Positions 10,001-17,057 of a stretch of DNA of 64,000 bases are shown here, in pieces. The notes below the pieces were generated by a model, which did not search any database, was not told where the DNA came from, and was given only the letters and a program-made list of their open reading frames with translations. Source of the stretch: Pseudomonadota bacterium (lineage in GTDB: Bacteria; Pseudomonadota; Gammaproteobacteria; Burkholderiales; Burkholderiaceae_B); assembly GCA_023423975.1 (NCBI GenBank), contig JAFAEO010000063.1, positions 124,001-188,000 of the forward strand, in the 5' to 3' direction. The translations under genes and the position numbers were made by a program. Each line of letters opens with the position of its first letter. Positions within the stretch are counted from its first letter, which is position 1.

Positions 10001-10177
10001 AAGGAAGCACTCAAAGAGATCGTCTCCGGTGTCGGCATGGAATGGGTTGAAACCCGCTCCGGACTCACGGAAGAAGCGATGATGGCTCCTCCGCCAAAAC
10101 CTGCCGGACGGCCTCGTAAGGCACGTAGCCAGGTCCAGGCGGAGCCGCTGGAAATCGTGGAAACCCGCGACGAGTAG
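7016..10177 (+). CDS. rne: Ribonuclease E, endoribonuclease and degradosome scaffold
   Basis: 1053 residues. The N-terminal catalytic half contains the S1 domain (KGVITRIEPGLEACFVNYG, about 36-120), the DNase I-like subdomain with the metal-binding aspartates in LVAIDVNSARS (near 300) and LIVIDFIDMED (near 343), and the zinc-link CPRCNGTG (near 401). The C-terminal half (about 500-1053) is low-complexity and presumably disordered: Arg/Gly-rich RNA-binding segments at about 600-800, including an RRRRRRSRRGRR run, then a long Ala/Thr/Pro/Glu tail, ending with a conserved-looking segment GVGMEWVETR. RNase E starts most mRNA decay and processes rRNA and tRNA precursors. The start has GGAG about 11 nt upstream. 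Confidence 0.97.
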   Translation: MKRMLFNATHQEELRVAIVDGQKLIDIDIETAGREQRKGSIYKGVITRIEPGLEACFVNYGHDRHGFLPFKEVVRSYFKEGVDVRSARIQDALHEGQELIIQVEKEERGNKGAALTTFISLAGRYLVLMPNNPRGGGVSRRIEGEDRQELRDAMEQLDLPSGMSIIARTAGIGRSVPELQWDLKYLLQLWTAIDAAAKDYPAPVLIYQESSLVIRAIRDYFSPDISEILIDTEAITQQATAFMQDVMPDNVNRVKRYQDDIPLFSRFQIEHQIETAYSRTVQLPSGGSVVIDHTEALVAIDVNSARSTRGADIEETAMRTNLEAAEEVARQLRLRDLGGLIVIDFIDMEDNKNQRAVEQKLRDALHVDRARVQMGKISRFGLMELSRQRLRPALNEGSHITCPRCNGTGVIRDVESSALNVLRLLQEEAMKENTAALHAQVPVEVATFLMNEKRADIVKLESRLKVNLVLIPNKHFETPRHHIERIRYDDSRLDDPKASIDLIEAPETTVTWESTKEKSEHNERPEALVKGISPDQPAPSAIKPQVVAQPQVSAAAAPSIGGMFQKVLSWLAGPKAAAPAEPQKDASTTEKSGARNARGGSRTAASGERGERGGRNRRGDKRTSAKSEEDGENRRNPRGRQRKQDDSDSQDTATDSKAPVSANAQTNASTEDSGGRSRNRRGRGRNRRNSGDETEVTTAAAVATENNEQAETAQSEAAPAPRRSRAASAETAARPTPLEQDLIDDDSEEENDRTTEGEDTQTGDAEPRRRRRRSRRGRRQNDSVETTDTEKASFVPNEVLLATGAGATADAVTTAQADATESQADTTPAANNVASDDTASSAQSNQSTSLSDTPATETAAAAPAADHPVAALAEPAAVASEPVAPSTPVEAATSAAVVEPAASATPAKPAEPVVATATDTATETAATSVAATQTPVESAEKAVAQTEAPAKQANQQAEPQSAETAEAPAAQPETAPVPAPAPASVAVSVPAVAANKEALKEIVSGVGMEWVETRSGLTEEAMMAPPPKPAGRPRKARSQVQAEPLEIVETRDE

Positions 10178-10189
10178 TAAACCGCAGTC

Positions 10190-10217
10190 GGCCTGCCTCC
10201 AGTATCGGAAGCAGGCC
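10190..10217 (+). terminator. Stem-loop just after rne
   Basis: GGCCTGC at 10190-10196 pairs with GCAGGCC at 10211-10217, beginning 12 bp after the rne stop and followed by TTA only. It may protect or end the rne transcript together with the stronger terminator at 10227-10284. Confidence 0.5.
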
Positions 10218-10226
10218 TTAAGATGG

Positions 10227-10284
10227 AAAAAGCCCCTTGTCTGTAGCACTGTGTTAAACATGGTGCAATGACAAGGGGCTTTTT
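10227..10284. terminator. Bidirectional rho-independent terminator between rne and the Bug receptor gene
   Basis: AAAAAGCCCCTTGT (10227-10240) is the reverse complement of ACAAGGGGCTTTTT (10271-10284): a 14-bp perfect stem with an A-run on one side and a T-run on the other, so it can act for rne (rightward) and for the leftward operon ending at 10439. The 30-nt apical part holds a smaller GCAC/GTGC stem. Between 10285 and 10438 only degenerate TACTGCATA-like repeats are seen. Confidence 0.85.
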
Positions 10285-10438
10285 ATTTGTCTGCTACGCT
10301 CAACGCGAAGGCCGCATCTCCACCGTAGCTGGTGGTTTTGTAACTGCTGGCTTTATTGCCACGTGATTTATGACTGCACGGCTTACTACTGCATATTGTC
10401 TACTGTATTCATTGCTGCGCAGCATAGTGCTGCATAAT

Positions 10439-11398
10439 TTACTGCAACGTGATATTACCGGCCTTGATGACCCTGGCCCAGTCTTCGCGTTCCTTGTCGG
10501 AATAGTTTTTGAACTCGGATGATGTCATGGGCATGATCTCTACGCCCAGCGCCTGTACTTTTTTGTTGACTTGATCGCTTTCCAATGTGGCTTTCAGATC
10601 CGCAGCCAGCTTTTTCACAACCTCGTCAGGCATAGCCGCTGGACCGACCAGGCCCTGCCAGGCATAGGCAACAAAATCACCTACGCCTTCCTGAGCCATG
10701 GTAGGTACATCTGGCAACAGAGCCAGACGCTCCGGCACGGTCACCGCCAGCACCCGGACTTTGCCCGCCTTGATATTGGGCAGTGACGAGCCCAAATCAC
10801 CAAACATAAGGTCAACCTGGCCACCGATCAAATCCTGCAATGCTGGCGCCGCGCCCTTATAAGGCACATGCACAATATCGGTTTTGGTCAACTGCTTGAA
10901 GCGTTCAAGCGCCAGATGGTGAGGAGAGCCGGCGCCGGCTGAGCTGGCCGTCAGCTTGCCGGGTTCTTTTTTGGCCGCTTCAATTAATTCATTGACTGTT
11001 TTGAATGGAGAATTGGCGGGCACTGCCAAAACCAATGGGAACCGGGCAAGCCCACCAATATAGGTAAACTTCGCGGGGTCATACGTGAGGCTTTTGTAGA
11101 GCGAAGGATTGAAGGCCAGCGTACCTGAATCGGCCGTGCCGACAGTGTAGCCGTCCGGTTTGGCGCGGGAGATTGCCGAGGCGCCAATGGCAGTGCCGCC
11201 GCCGGGCTTGTTTTCGATCACGATTGTTTGCCCCAGCGTTTTTTCCAGGGATGCAGCCACTGTTCGGGCAATCACGTCTGTGCCGCCGCCTGCAGGATAC
11301 GGCACAACCCAGGTGACAGGGCCTTCCGGCCACGCAGCATGGGCAGCCATCCCGGCCAGACTCAGGGTAGCCACGGACAGCCACTGTTTGATGTTCAT
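10439..11398 (-). CDS. Bug/TctC family tripartite tricarboxylate transporter receptor (periplasmic solute-binding protein)
   Basis: A 319-residue secreted receptor with a Sec signal peptide (MNIKQWLSVATLSLAGMAAHA) and the Bug signatures: VVPYPAGGGTDVIAR, IENKPGGGTAIGA, HVPYKGAAPALQDLIGGQVD, LAVTVPERLALLPDVPT. Bug proteins bind carboxylates or small aromatic acids in the periplasm; many are orphans without TctAB membrane partners, as here. It is last in the marR-controlled run after the FAD hydroxylase and DUF2783 genes, suggesting it binds the substrate or a related compound. A GGAG motif precedes the ATG. The ligand is not predictable. Confidence 0.93.
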   Translation of the reverse strand: MNIKQWLSVATLSLAGMAAHAAWPEGPVTWVVPYPAGGGTDVIARTVAASLEKTLGQTIVIENKPGGGTAIGASAISRAKPDGYTVGTADSGTLAFNPSLYKSLTYDPAKFTYIGGLARFPLVLAVPANSPFKTVNELIEAAKKEPGKLTASSAGAGSPHHLALERFKQLTKTDIVHVPYKGAAPALQDLIGGQVDLMFGDLGSSLPNIKAGKVRVLAVTVPERLALLPDVPTMAQEGVGDFVAYAWQGLVGPAAMPDEVVKKLAADLKATLESDQVNKKVQALGVEIMPMTSSEFKNYSDKEREDWARVIKAGNITLQ

Positions 11399-11495
11399 TT
11401 GTTATCTCCACTAATAGGTTTTTATACTGACGCACCGATGTACACACCGGTATTACCAGAGGCCAGGTGTTTCTGTAAAGCAAGAGCCTGATGCA

Positions 11496-11527
11496 GCATA
11501 AATCATGCCACTGTGTTCAATTTATGC
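11496..11527. repeat. Inverted repeat between the DUF2783 and Bug receptor genes
   Basis: GCATAAAT (11496-11503) and ATTTATGC (11520-11527) are perfect reverse complements separated by 16 bp, inside the 145-bp gap upstream of the Bug receptor gene. It could be an operator for an internal promoter or a weak attenuating hairpin; no T-run follows. Confidence 0.45.
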
Positions 11528-11543
11528 ATAGTGGCAATTTCCA

Positions 11544-11723
11544 TTAGTCGATTAGCGCCGCCTCGTCAATCAATCTGCAGATCAAGTCTTCCTGCCCGAT
11601 GTACTCGCTCATCAGCAGCGCCAGCCGAGTCAGCATCAGGCTGCGGCCCGACTCGGGAATTGAATCCAGGGTTTCAGCCAAATGGTCATATACCTGCTCC
11701 AGCGCGTAGGTCTGAATACTCAT
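11544..11723 (-). CDS. Small DUF2783 family protein
   Basis: A 59-residue protein beginning MSIQTYALEQVYDHLAETLD and containing SRSLMLTRLALLMSEYIG and a C-terminal LIDEAALID. This matches the short DUF2783 family, which is regularly found next to MhpA-like FAD monooxygenases; function unknown. The ATG at 11721-11723 follows a perfect AAGGAG lying within the last codons of the FAD monooxygenase gene, so the two are translationally coupled. The stop is TAA at 11544-11546. The family call is by recognition of pattern and context, not a search. Confidence 0.75.
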   Translation of the reverse strand: MSIQTYALEQVYDHLAETLDSIPESGRSLMLTRLALLMSEYIGQEDLICRLIDEAALID

Positions 11724-11724
11724 C

Positions 11725-13449
11725 TTAATTCTCCTTATGTCCGGTACTACCCGGCAATTGTCCGATATATTGGCTAAGACAACCCCAGGCGTACTGCTGC
11801 CAGCGCGCGCTCACGTGTTGGTCCGGCCTGATCACGTACACTTCCCCGCCTTTGACCGCATAGCGCTGCCGCAACACCTCAGCCGCAACCTGGTAGGCGA
11901 TATGATCGCCGTGCGGCTCAACCGCAGCATCTGCTGAACCGAGCACATGCAGGGTGACAGGCCTGCCGATGGCACGCAAGGCACTCACTTCCTGTCTCAA
12001 TGATTCGGGCGCCACCTGCGGCCCTTGCCCACCGCCCATATAGACAACCTGAAAACCTTCGTCAAAATGATCATACAGATAACTGCCATCAGCCAGTTTC
12101 AAGTTGACAAACACGCTACCGTTTTCAATGGCGGCAGGCATAATGGCATTATCGTCCTGCGCACTGTTCAGGGGGGATTCCCGGTAGGCGTGGGCACGCG
12201 AGGTACGCCAGTGAAAAAGCGGTCGCACAAAATCATGCTTAAGCGACAAGCCTAGCGTGGCATCGCGCAACAAGCGGAACCCCTCTGTTGGTGGCGCCAT
12301 GAAACGGGTACTTTTGCCCGCCTCTGCGATGATTTCCCTGGCGGCGTTTACGCGGTCTGCGCTGTAGGTTTGCAACAACGCGATGTCTGCCTGGCCATTG
12401 ACGACAGCCGCCAATTTCCAGCCCAGATCCATTGCATCCTGAAACCCGGTATTGGCGCCCCTTACGCCAAAGATAGGAAGCAAATGAGCCGCATCCCCCA
12501 CAAACATGACTCTTTGATGCACATAGTCAGGCAGGGTAAGCGCACGCGCCGAATAGACCGAAGCCCAGTCCATCTCCCAGTGTTTATCCTGGTATCCCAT
12601 CATCTGTAGTTGCGCATTGACCGCCGCCGCCAGACTCTCGGGTTTGAGCGCTTCGTCGCTGCTGATGTTGGCACCCAGCTGATAATCAAAACGCCAGATA
12701 TTGTCCGGCTCTTTGTGCATCAGAATGGTATTGCCAGGATTCCAGTCTGGCGAAAAGAACGCCAGCCGCTCCGTAGGCAAGTCCAGATCAATGCGGATAT
12801 CGACAATGACAAACCGCCCTTCGTAGCTGTCACCTTCCAGCGCAAGCCCCAGTTGCTGGCGCACCGTCGAGCGCGCGCCGTCGGCGGCCACCAGCCAGTT
12901 CGTGCGACAAGTATATTCGCCTTCGGGCGTCTCTACTGCCAGAGTCACGCCCGCTTCGTCCTGAGTAAAGGACGTGAGCCGGTTCCCCCAGCACAAGCGG
13001 ATCAGGGGTTGGGCCTGTGCGGCTTGAACCAGATAGGTCTCCAGCCAGTTCTGCTGCAGATTGTTCAGGGGCGCAAAACGGTCGTGATCATCAACCGGTG
13101 TTTCCATGCGAAATACCCGTTCACCTTTATAGTACGAGTTCCCGCTGGTCCAGGGTAGTGCCTTGGTCATGATGCGTGTTGCGACGCCGGCAAAATCCAG
13201 GATCTCCATTGAACGTTTGGTAAAAACGATGGCCCGGCTGCCTTCGGTCACCTGGCATTCCGATATTAATACGTTCGAGCCGATACCATGACGCGCCAGA
13301 ATAAGCGCGGTAACCAGCCCAATGGGTCCGCCGCCCACAATGGTTACCGGGGCTGCTGTGGCGTCCTGACCTGCGCCGGGGTGGTACGGTGCATAGACGG
13401 TATACGGGTGGTACAGCGAGGCGCGCGGCTGCCGCAAGGGCTGATGCAT
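11725..13449 (-). CDS. FAD-dependent monooxygenase of the MhpA/PheA aromatic hydroxylase family
   Basis: 574 residues. The Rossmann FAD motif VTIVGGGPIGLVTALILARHG starts near residue 36; the second FAD/NADPH motif is LVAADGARSTVRQQLG and the third, MFVGDAAHLLPIFGVRGANTG, is the GD-motif of class A flavoprotein hydroxylases. A thioredoxin-like C-terminal region (about 440-574) is as in MhpA-type enzymes. The class hydroxylates phenolic or 3-(3-hydroxyphenyl)propionate-like rings with NAD(P)H and O2. The start at 13447-13449 has AGGAG upstream. Its neighbours (MarR regulator upstream, DUF2783 and Bug receptor downstream) suggest uptake and first hydroxylation of an aromatic compound; substrate unknown. 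Confidence 0.9.
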   Translation of the reverse strand: MHQPLRQPRASLYHPYTVYAPYHPGAGQDATAAPVTIVGGGPIGLVTALILARHGIGSNVLISECQVTEGSRAIVFTKRSMEILDFAGVATRIMTKALPWTSGNSYYKGERVFRMETPVDDHDRFAPLNNLQQNWLETYLVQAAQAQPLIRLCWGNRLTSFTQDEAGVTLAVETPEGEYTCRTNWLVAADGARSTVRQQLGLALEGDSYEGRFVIVDIRIDLDLPTERLAFFSPDWNPGNTILMHKEPDNIWRFDYQLGANISSDEALKPESLAAAVNAQLQMMGYQDKHWEMDWASVYSARALTLPDYVHQRVMFVGDAAHLLPIFGVRGANTGFQDAMDLGWKLAAVVNGQADIALLQTYSADRVNAAREIIAEAGKSTRFMAPPTEGFRLLRDATLGLSLKHDFVRPLFHWRTSRAHAYRESPLNSAQDDNAIMPAAIENGSVFVNLKLADGSYLYDHFDEGFQVVYMGGGQGPQVAPESLRQEVSALRAIGRPVTLHVLGSADAAVEPHGDHIAYQVAAEVLRQRYAVKGGEVYVIRPDQHVSARWQQYAWGCLSQYIGQLPGSTGHKEN

Positions 13450-13510
13450 AAGAGGTCTCCTGATACTGTTATCATGAAACGCCGCAAGCCTTGCGGCATT
13501 ATTTTTTGGA

Positions 13511-13539
13511 ATTTTAATTGAAAAATCAACTAAATTCAA
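13511..13539 (-). promoter_or_regulatory. Sigma-70-type promoter of the FAD hydroxylase module with MarR-operator-like palindrome in the spacer
   Basis: On the reverse strand, TTGAAT (13534-13539) and TAAAAT (13511-13516) are separated by exactly 17 bp, upstream of the hydroxylase start at 13449. The region 13513-13534 is a palindrome with arms TTTAGTTGA and TCAATTAAA around TTTT, one mismatch in nine, sitting between and over the -35 and -10 boxes. A MarR-family gene lies immediately upstream, so a dimeric MarR repressor site is the natural reading. Confidence 0.65.
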
Positions 13540-13610
13540 GCAAGCACTTATGAGTATTTACCCGTGATACAGTAGCGTGGGCGCCGGTTAAATACGGCGT
13601 AGACACACCT

Positions 13611-14051
13611 TTAATCAGTCAGATTCTGATGGATTTTGCCAAATAGCCCGAACAATGTCTGTTTTTCGCGCGGAGAGAGAGATTTGAGCGCCACTTCATT
13701 GCGCTGCTCAATAAGGTCTACGATATCGGTGTAAACCAGTTGCCCGGCCGGGGTCAAAAACAGTTCAAATGCTCTTGCATCCCGGCTGTCGCTGCGTTTT
13801 TCTATAATTCCTTTTTCAACCAGCGACACCACTGCCCTGCTTGCCTGGCTCTTGTCCAGATTGGCCAGCCGGGCCAGCTGGATTACAGACAGGGTCCCAT
13901 AATAGCCCAGAACCGCAATGGTGCGCCCTTCCCCGGCATTCAGGGCGATGCGTTGAATATCTGAGTAATCGACACGCCGATCGATCAGCCTGGATAACTG
14001 ATGCAGCTGATAGGTCAGCGTTTTTTCGAGTCGAAAAGCGTCAGAATCCAT
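13611..14051 (-). CDS. MarR family transcriptional regulator
   Basis: A 146-residue winged-helix protein: N-terminal dimerisation helix, HTH in LSVIQLARLANLDKSQASRAVVSLVEKG (recognition helix DKSQASRAV), and the wing KRSDSRDARAFELFLTPAG. It sits 14 bp after accD with a perfect AGGAGG ribosome binding site and ahead of the FAD hydroxylase promoter, so it is probably carried on the trp-accD transcript and represses the hydroxylase module in response to an aromatic ligand (inference). Confidence 0.92.
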   Translation of the reverse strand: MDSDAFRLEKTLTYQLHQLSRLIDRRVDYSDIQRIALNAGEGRTIAVLGYYGTLSVIQLARLANLDKSQASRAVVSLVEKGIIEKRSDSRDARAFELFLTPAGQLVYTDIVDLIEQRNEVALKSLSPREKQTLFGLFGKIHQNLTD

Positions 14052-14065
14052 TCGCGCCTCCTGCC

Positions 14066-14941
14066 TCAGGCCGACACTGCTTCACTGGATTGGCGGGTAA
14101 GCAAGGCCATCAGTCGCGCCAGCTCCGTCCGCAGCTCGCGTCTGTCAATAACCATGTCCACCGCGCCTTTTTCAAGCAGAAACTCGGCACGCTGAAACCC
14201 TTCGGGCAACTGTTCGCGAACCGTCTGCTCAATCACACGCGGACCGGCAAAACCGATCAGCGCCTTGGGCTCGGCAATCACGACATCGCCCATGAAAGCG
14301 AAGCTTGCAGAGACACCGCCCATTGTCGGGTCGGTGAGCACACTGATAAACGGCAGCCCTTCCTGAGACAAGCGGGTGAGCATGGCGTTGGTTTTTGCCA
14401 TTTGCATCAGCGAGAACAGGCTTTCCTGCATACGAGCACCGCCAGAGGCAGCCACACAGATAAACGGTGTCTTGTTCTGGATGGCCGCACGAACGCCGCG
14501 CACGAAACGCTCGCCCACCACCGAACCCATGGACCCGCCCATAAAATCGAACTCAAAGCAGGCAAGCACAACGGGAACGGTACAGATGCTACCGCTCATG
14601 ACAACCAACGCATCAGATTCACCTGATTTTTGCGTGGCCTCGGCCAGCCTTTCAGGATACTTGCGGCTGTCCTTGAACTTGAGAGGATCGGTCGAGCGAA
14701 TGCCTTCACCGATTTCTACACGACCATCGGAGTCCAGCAGCGCGTCAATCCGCGCACGCGCATTCAAACGCATATGGTAGCTGCATTTTGGACATACGTG
14801 GACGGTCTCGACCAGGTCATCGTTATACAATACCGACTCGCAGGACGGGCATTTGACCCACAGCCCCTCGGGCACCCGTCGCCCCTGCTGCTCGGTCTTC
14901 TTGTTGATGCGCGGTGGAAGAATCTTGTCTAGCCAACTCAT
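14066..14941 (-). CDS. accD: Acetyl-CoA carboxylase carboxyltransferase beta subunit
   Basis: 291 residues. The N-terminal zinc ribbon shows the four cysteines as CPSC and CPKC; the crotonase-fold carboxyltransferase domain follows with FFDFMGGSMGSVVGE-type and ASGGARMQES motifs, DPTMGGVSASFA and GFAGPRVIEQT. With AccA it transfers carboxyl from biotin-BCCP to acetyl-CoA, the first step of fatty-acid synthesis. The ATG at 14939-14941 has AAGGA 6 nt upstream; a TTG two codons earlier is rejected. It follows trpA by 23 bp; trpBA-accD is a typical betaproteobacterial order. Confidence 0.97.
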   Translation of the reverse strand: MSWLDKILPPRINKKTEQQGRRVPEGLWVKCPSCESVLYNDDLVETVHVCPKCSYHMRLNARARIDALLDSDGRVEIGEGIRSTDPLKFKDSRKYPERLAEATQKSGESDALVVMSGSICTVPVVLACFEFDFMGGSMGSVVGERFVRGVRAAIQNKTPFICVAASGGARMQESLFSLMQMAKTNAMLTRLSQEGLPFISVLTDPTMGGVSASFAFMGDVVIAEPKALIGFAGPRVIEQTVREQLPEGFQRAEFLLEKGAVDMVIDRRELRTELARLMALLTRQSSEAVSA

Positions 14942-14964
14942 TGTCAATCCTTATTTCTGAATGC

Positions 14965-15795
14965 TTATTTTCTGTTCTGATCCAGCGCCTGCCGGATCTC
15001 GCGCAACCAGTCCACGGCAGCGGTTACTGCCACGTCGGACGGGTTGGCCGATGGTTGTTGAGCGACCGCCTGAGCCATGGTTTCGATCAGGCGACTGCCA
15101 ATAACGACTGCGTCGGCGGCTTCGGCAACCTGTACAGCACTGGCTGCATCGCGAATGCCGAAACCGACGCCAACCGGAATGGATACATGTTTCTTGATGC
15201 TTGCGACCCGTTCGCGCACCTGGCCAATATCAATGGCCGATGAGCCGGTAGTGCCTTTAAGCGACACGTAGTATAGATATCCTTCGGCCCGTTTTGCCAC
15301 CGCCTGGATCCGCGCCTCGGTCGACGTCGGAGACAGCAGAAAAATAGGCGAAATTCCCTGGGCGCGAAGATCGCTGGCAAAGTCATCATATTCTTCCGGG
15401 GGACAGTCCACAATCAATATTCCGTCCACACCTGATTTACCGGCCTGGGCAGCAAACTGCTGCTGCCCCATGGCTTCAATTGAATTGGCATAGCCCATTA
15501 AAACGACTGGCGTGCTCTGATCCATCTTGCGAAACACGGCGACCATATCCAGCACATCACGCATGCCCACGCCGTGGGCAATGGCGCGCGCTGTAGCTTG
15601 CTGGATTACGGGACCATCGGCCATGGGGTCGGAAAACGGCACGCCCAACTCGATAATATCGGCCCCCGCCCTGACCAACCCGTGCATCAGCGGAACCGTT
15701 GTCGCCGGATTAGGATCGCCAGCCGCGATGTATGGAATCAGGGCGGTACGCCGCCCCAGCCTTGCAAACGTTTTATTGATCCGTTGTTGGCTCAT
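14965..15795 (-). CDS. trpA: Tryptophan synthase alpha chain
   Basis: 276 residues forming a TIM barrel that cleaves indole-3-glycerol phosphate to indole and glyceraldehyde 3-phosphate. Catalytic Glu lies in IIELGVPFSDPMADGPVIQ, with the second acidic residue in GILIVDCPPEE; phosphate-binding GVGFGIRD is present near the C-terminus. It begins 9 bp after the trpB stop, so the two subunits are made together. Confidence 0.97.
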   Translation of the reverse strand: MSQQRINKTFARLGRRTALIPYIAAGDPNPATTVPLMHGLVRAGADIIELGVPFSDPMADGPVIQQATARAIAHGVGMRDVLDMVAVFRKMDQSTPVVLMGYANSIEAMGQQQFAAQAGKSGVDGILIVDCPPEEYDDFASDLRAQGISPIFLLSPTSTEARIQAVAKRAEGYLYYVSLKGTTGSSAIDIGQVRERVASIKKHVSIPVGVGFGIRDAASAVQVAEAADAVVIGSRLIETMAQAVAQQPSANPSDVAVTAAVDWLREIRQALDQNRK

Positions 15796-15804
15796 TGCCG
15801 TTCC

Positions 15805-17004
15805 TTACAACGCGATGCCGGTATATTCGGCAACGGTATGCATATCCTTGTCGCCACGACCGGACAGGCACACCAGCAAAATGGATTCGCGCGACAGGGT
15901 GGGAGCCAACGTGGCTGCGTAGGCCAGCGCATGCGCTGACTCCAGGGCTGGCATAATACCTTCCAGGCGACAACATTGGCCAAATGCGTCCAGGGCGGCA
16001 TTGTCGTCGACTGCCACATAGGTGGCGCGTTTACTGTCATGCAGCCAGGCGTGTTCAGGCCCGACACCGGGGTAATCGAGCCCAGCCGATACGGAATGGG
16101 TTTCCTGAATCTGCCCGTCGCGGTTCTGCAATACATAAGTGCGATTGCCGTGCAGAACGCCCACCTGGCCGCCGTTGATGGAGGCCGCGTGACGGGAGGT
16201 TTCCAGTCCCTGGCCGGCGGCTTCCACGCCGATCAGCCTGACCTTGGCATGCGACAGATAGGGATAGAAAATGCCCATTGCATTGGAGCCGCCGCCAACA
16301 CAGGCAATAACCGCATCCGGCTGGCGACCGGCACAGGCCGGCATCTGCTCGATGCATTCCTGACCGATGATTTGCTGGAAATCGCGCACCATGGCCGGAT
16401 AGGGGTGAGGACCGGCAACGGTGCCGATAATGTAATAGGTGTCATCTATGCGGGTAACCCAGTCACGCATGGCTTCGTTCAGGGCGTCTTTAAGCGTGCG
16501 CGAGCCGGATTCTACCGGCACCACCGTTGCTCCCAGCAGCTTCATGCGATACACGTTTGAGGCCTGCCGACGCACGTCTTCGGCGCCCATATAGATCACG
16601 CATTCCATCCCATAACGCGCAGCCACCGTTGCGGTCGCGACGCCATGCTGGCCCGCGCCGGTTTCGGCAATAATGCGCTTTTTACCCATTTTGCGCGCCA
16701 GCAGGATTTGCCCGATGCAATTGTTGATCTTGTGCGCACCGGTATGATTCAGATCTTCGCGCTTGAACCAGATTTGCGCCCCGCCCAGCTGTTCGGACCA
16801 ACGACGGGCATGATAGACCGGGCTGGGACGCCCGACAAAATGCGCCAGTTCATACCGGTACTCGGCAACAAAATCAGGGTCTGCCTTGTATTTTTCATAG
16901 GCTTCATTCAGTTCCGAAACAGCGTGCATCAGCGTTTCAGCGACAAAAATGCCACCGTAACGGCCGAAATGGCCCCTGTTGTCGGGAAAGGAATAAGCAG
17001 TCAA
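15805..17004 (-). CDS. trpB: Tryptophan synthase beta chain
   Basis: 399 residues; the PLP enzyme that condenses indole with serine. The PLP-binding Lys is in HTGAHKINN near residue 90, with the AETGAGQHG substrate loop, and the phosphate cup CVGGGSNAMG. The start appears to be TTG at 17002-17004: no in-frame ATG exists nearby and a perfect AGGAG lies 5 nt upstream. trpF, often just upstream of trpB in Burkholderiales, is absent here; relA lies upstream instead. Confidence 0.96.
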   Translation of the reverse strand: MTAYSFPDNRGHFGRYGGIFVAETLMHAVSELNEAYEKYKADPDFVAEYRYELAHFVGRPSPVYHARRWSEQLGGAQIWFKREDLNHTGAHKINNCIGQILLARKMGKKRIIAETGAGQHGVATATVAARYGMECVIYMGAEDVRRQASNVYRMKLLGATVVPVESGSRTLKDALNEAMRDWVTRIDDTYYIIGTVAGPHPYPAMVRDFQQIIGQECIEQMPACAGRQPDAVIACVGGGSNAMGIFYPYLSHAKVRLIGVEAAGQGLETSRHAASINGGQVGVLHGNRTYVLQNRDGQIQETHSVSAGLDYPGVGPEHAWLHDSKRATYVAVDDNAALDAFGQCCRLEGIMPALESAHALAYAATLAPTLSRESILLVCLSGRGDKDMHTVAEYTGIAL

Positions 17005-17057
17005 ATTGGCTCCTGGCGTCGGGTTCGGACGAGCAGTAAAGGGCTATTTTACATGTT

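Noticed and set aside
10285..10438. CRISPR-like or tandem array in TACTGCATA repeats
   Set aside because: Repeats are short, degenerate and unevenly spaced; no spacers or cas genes.
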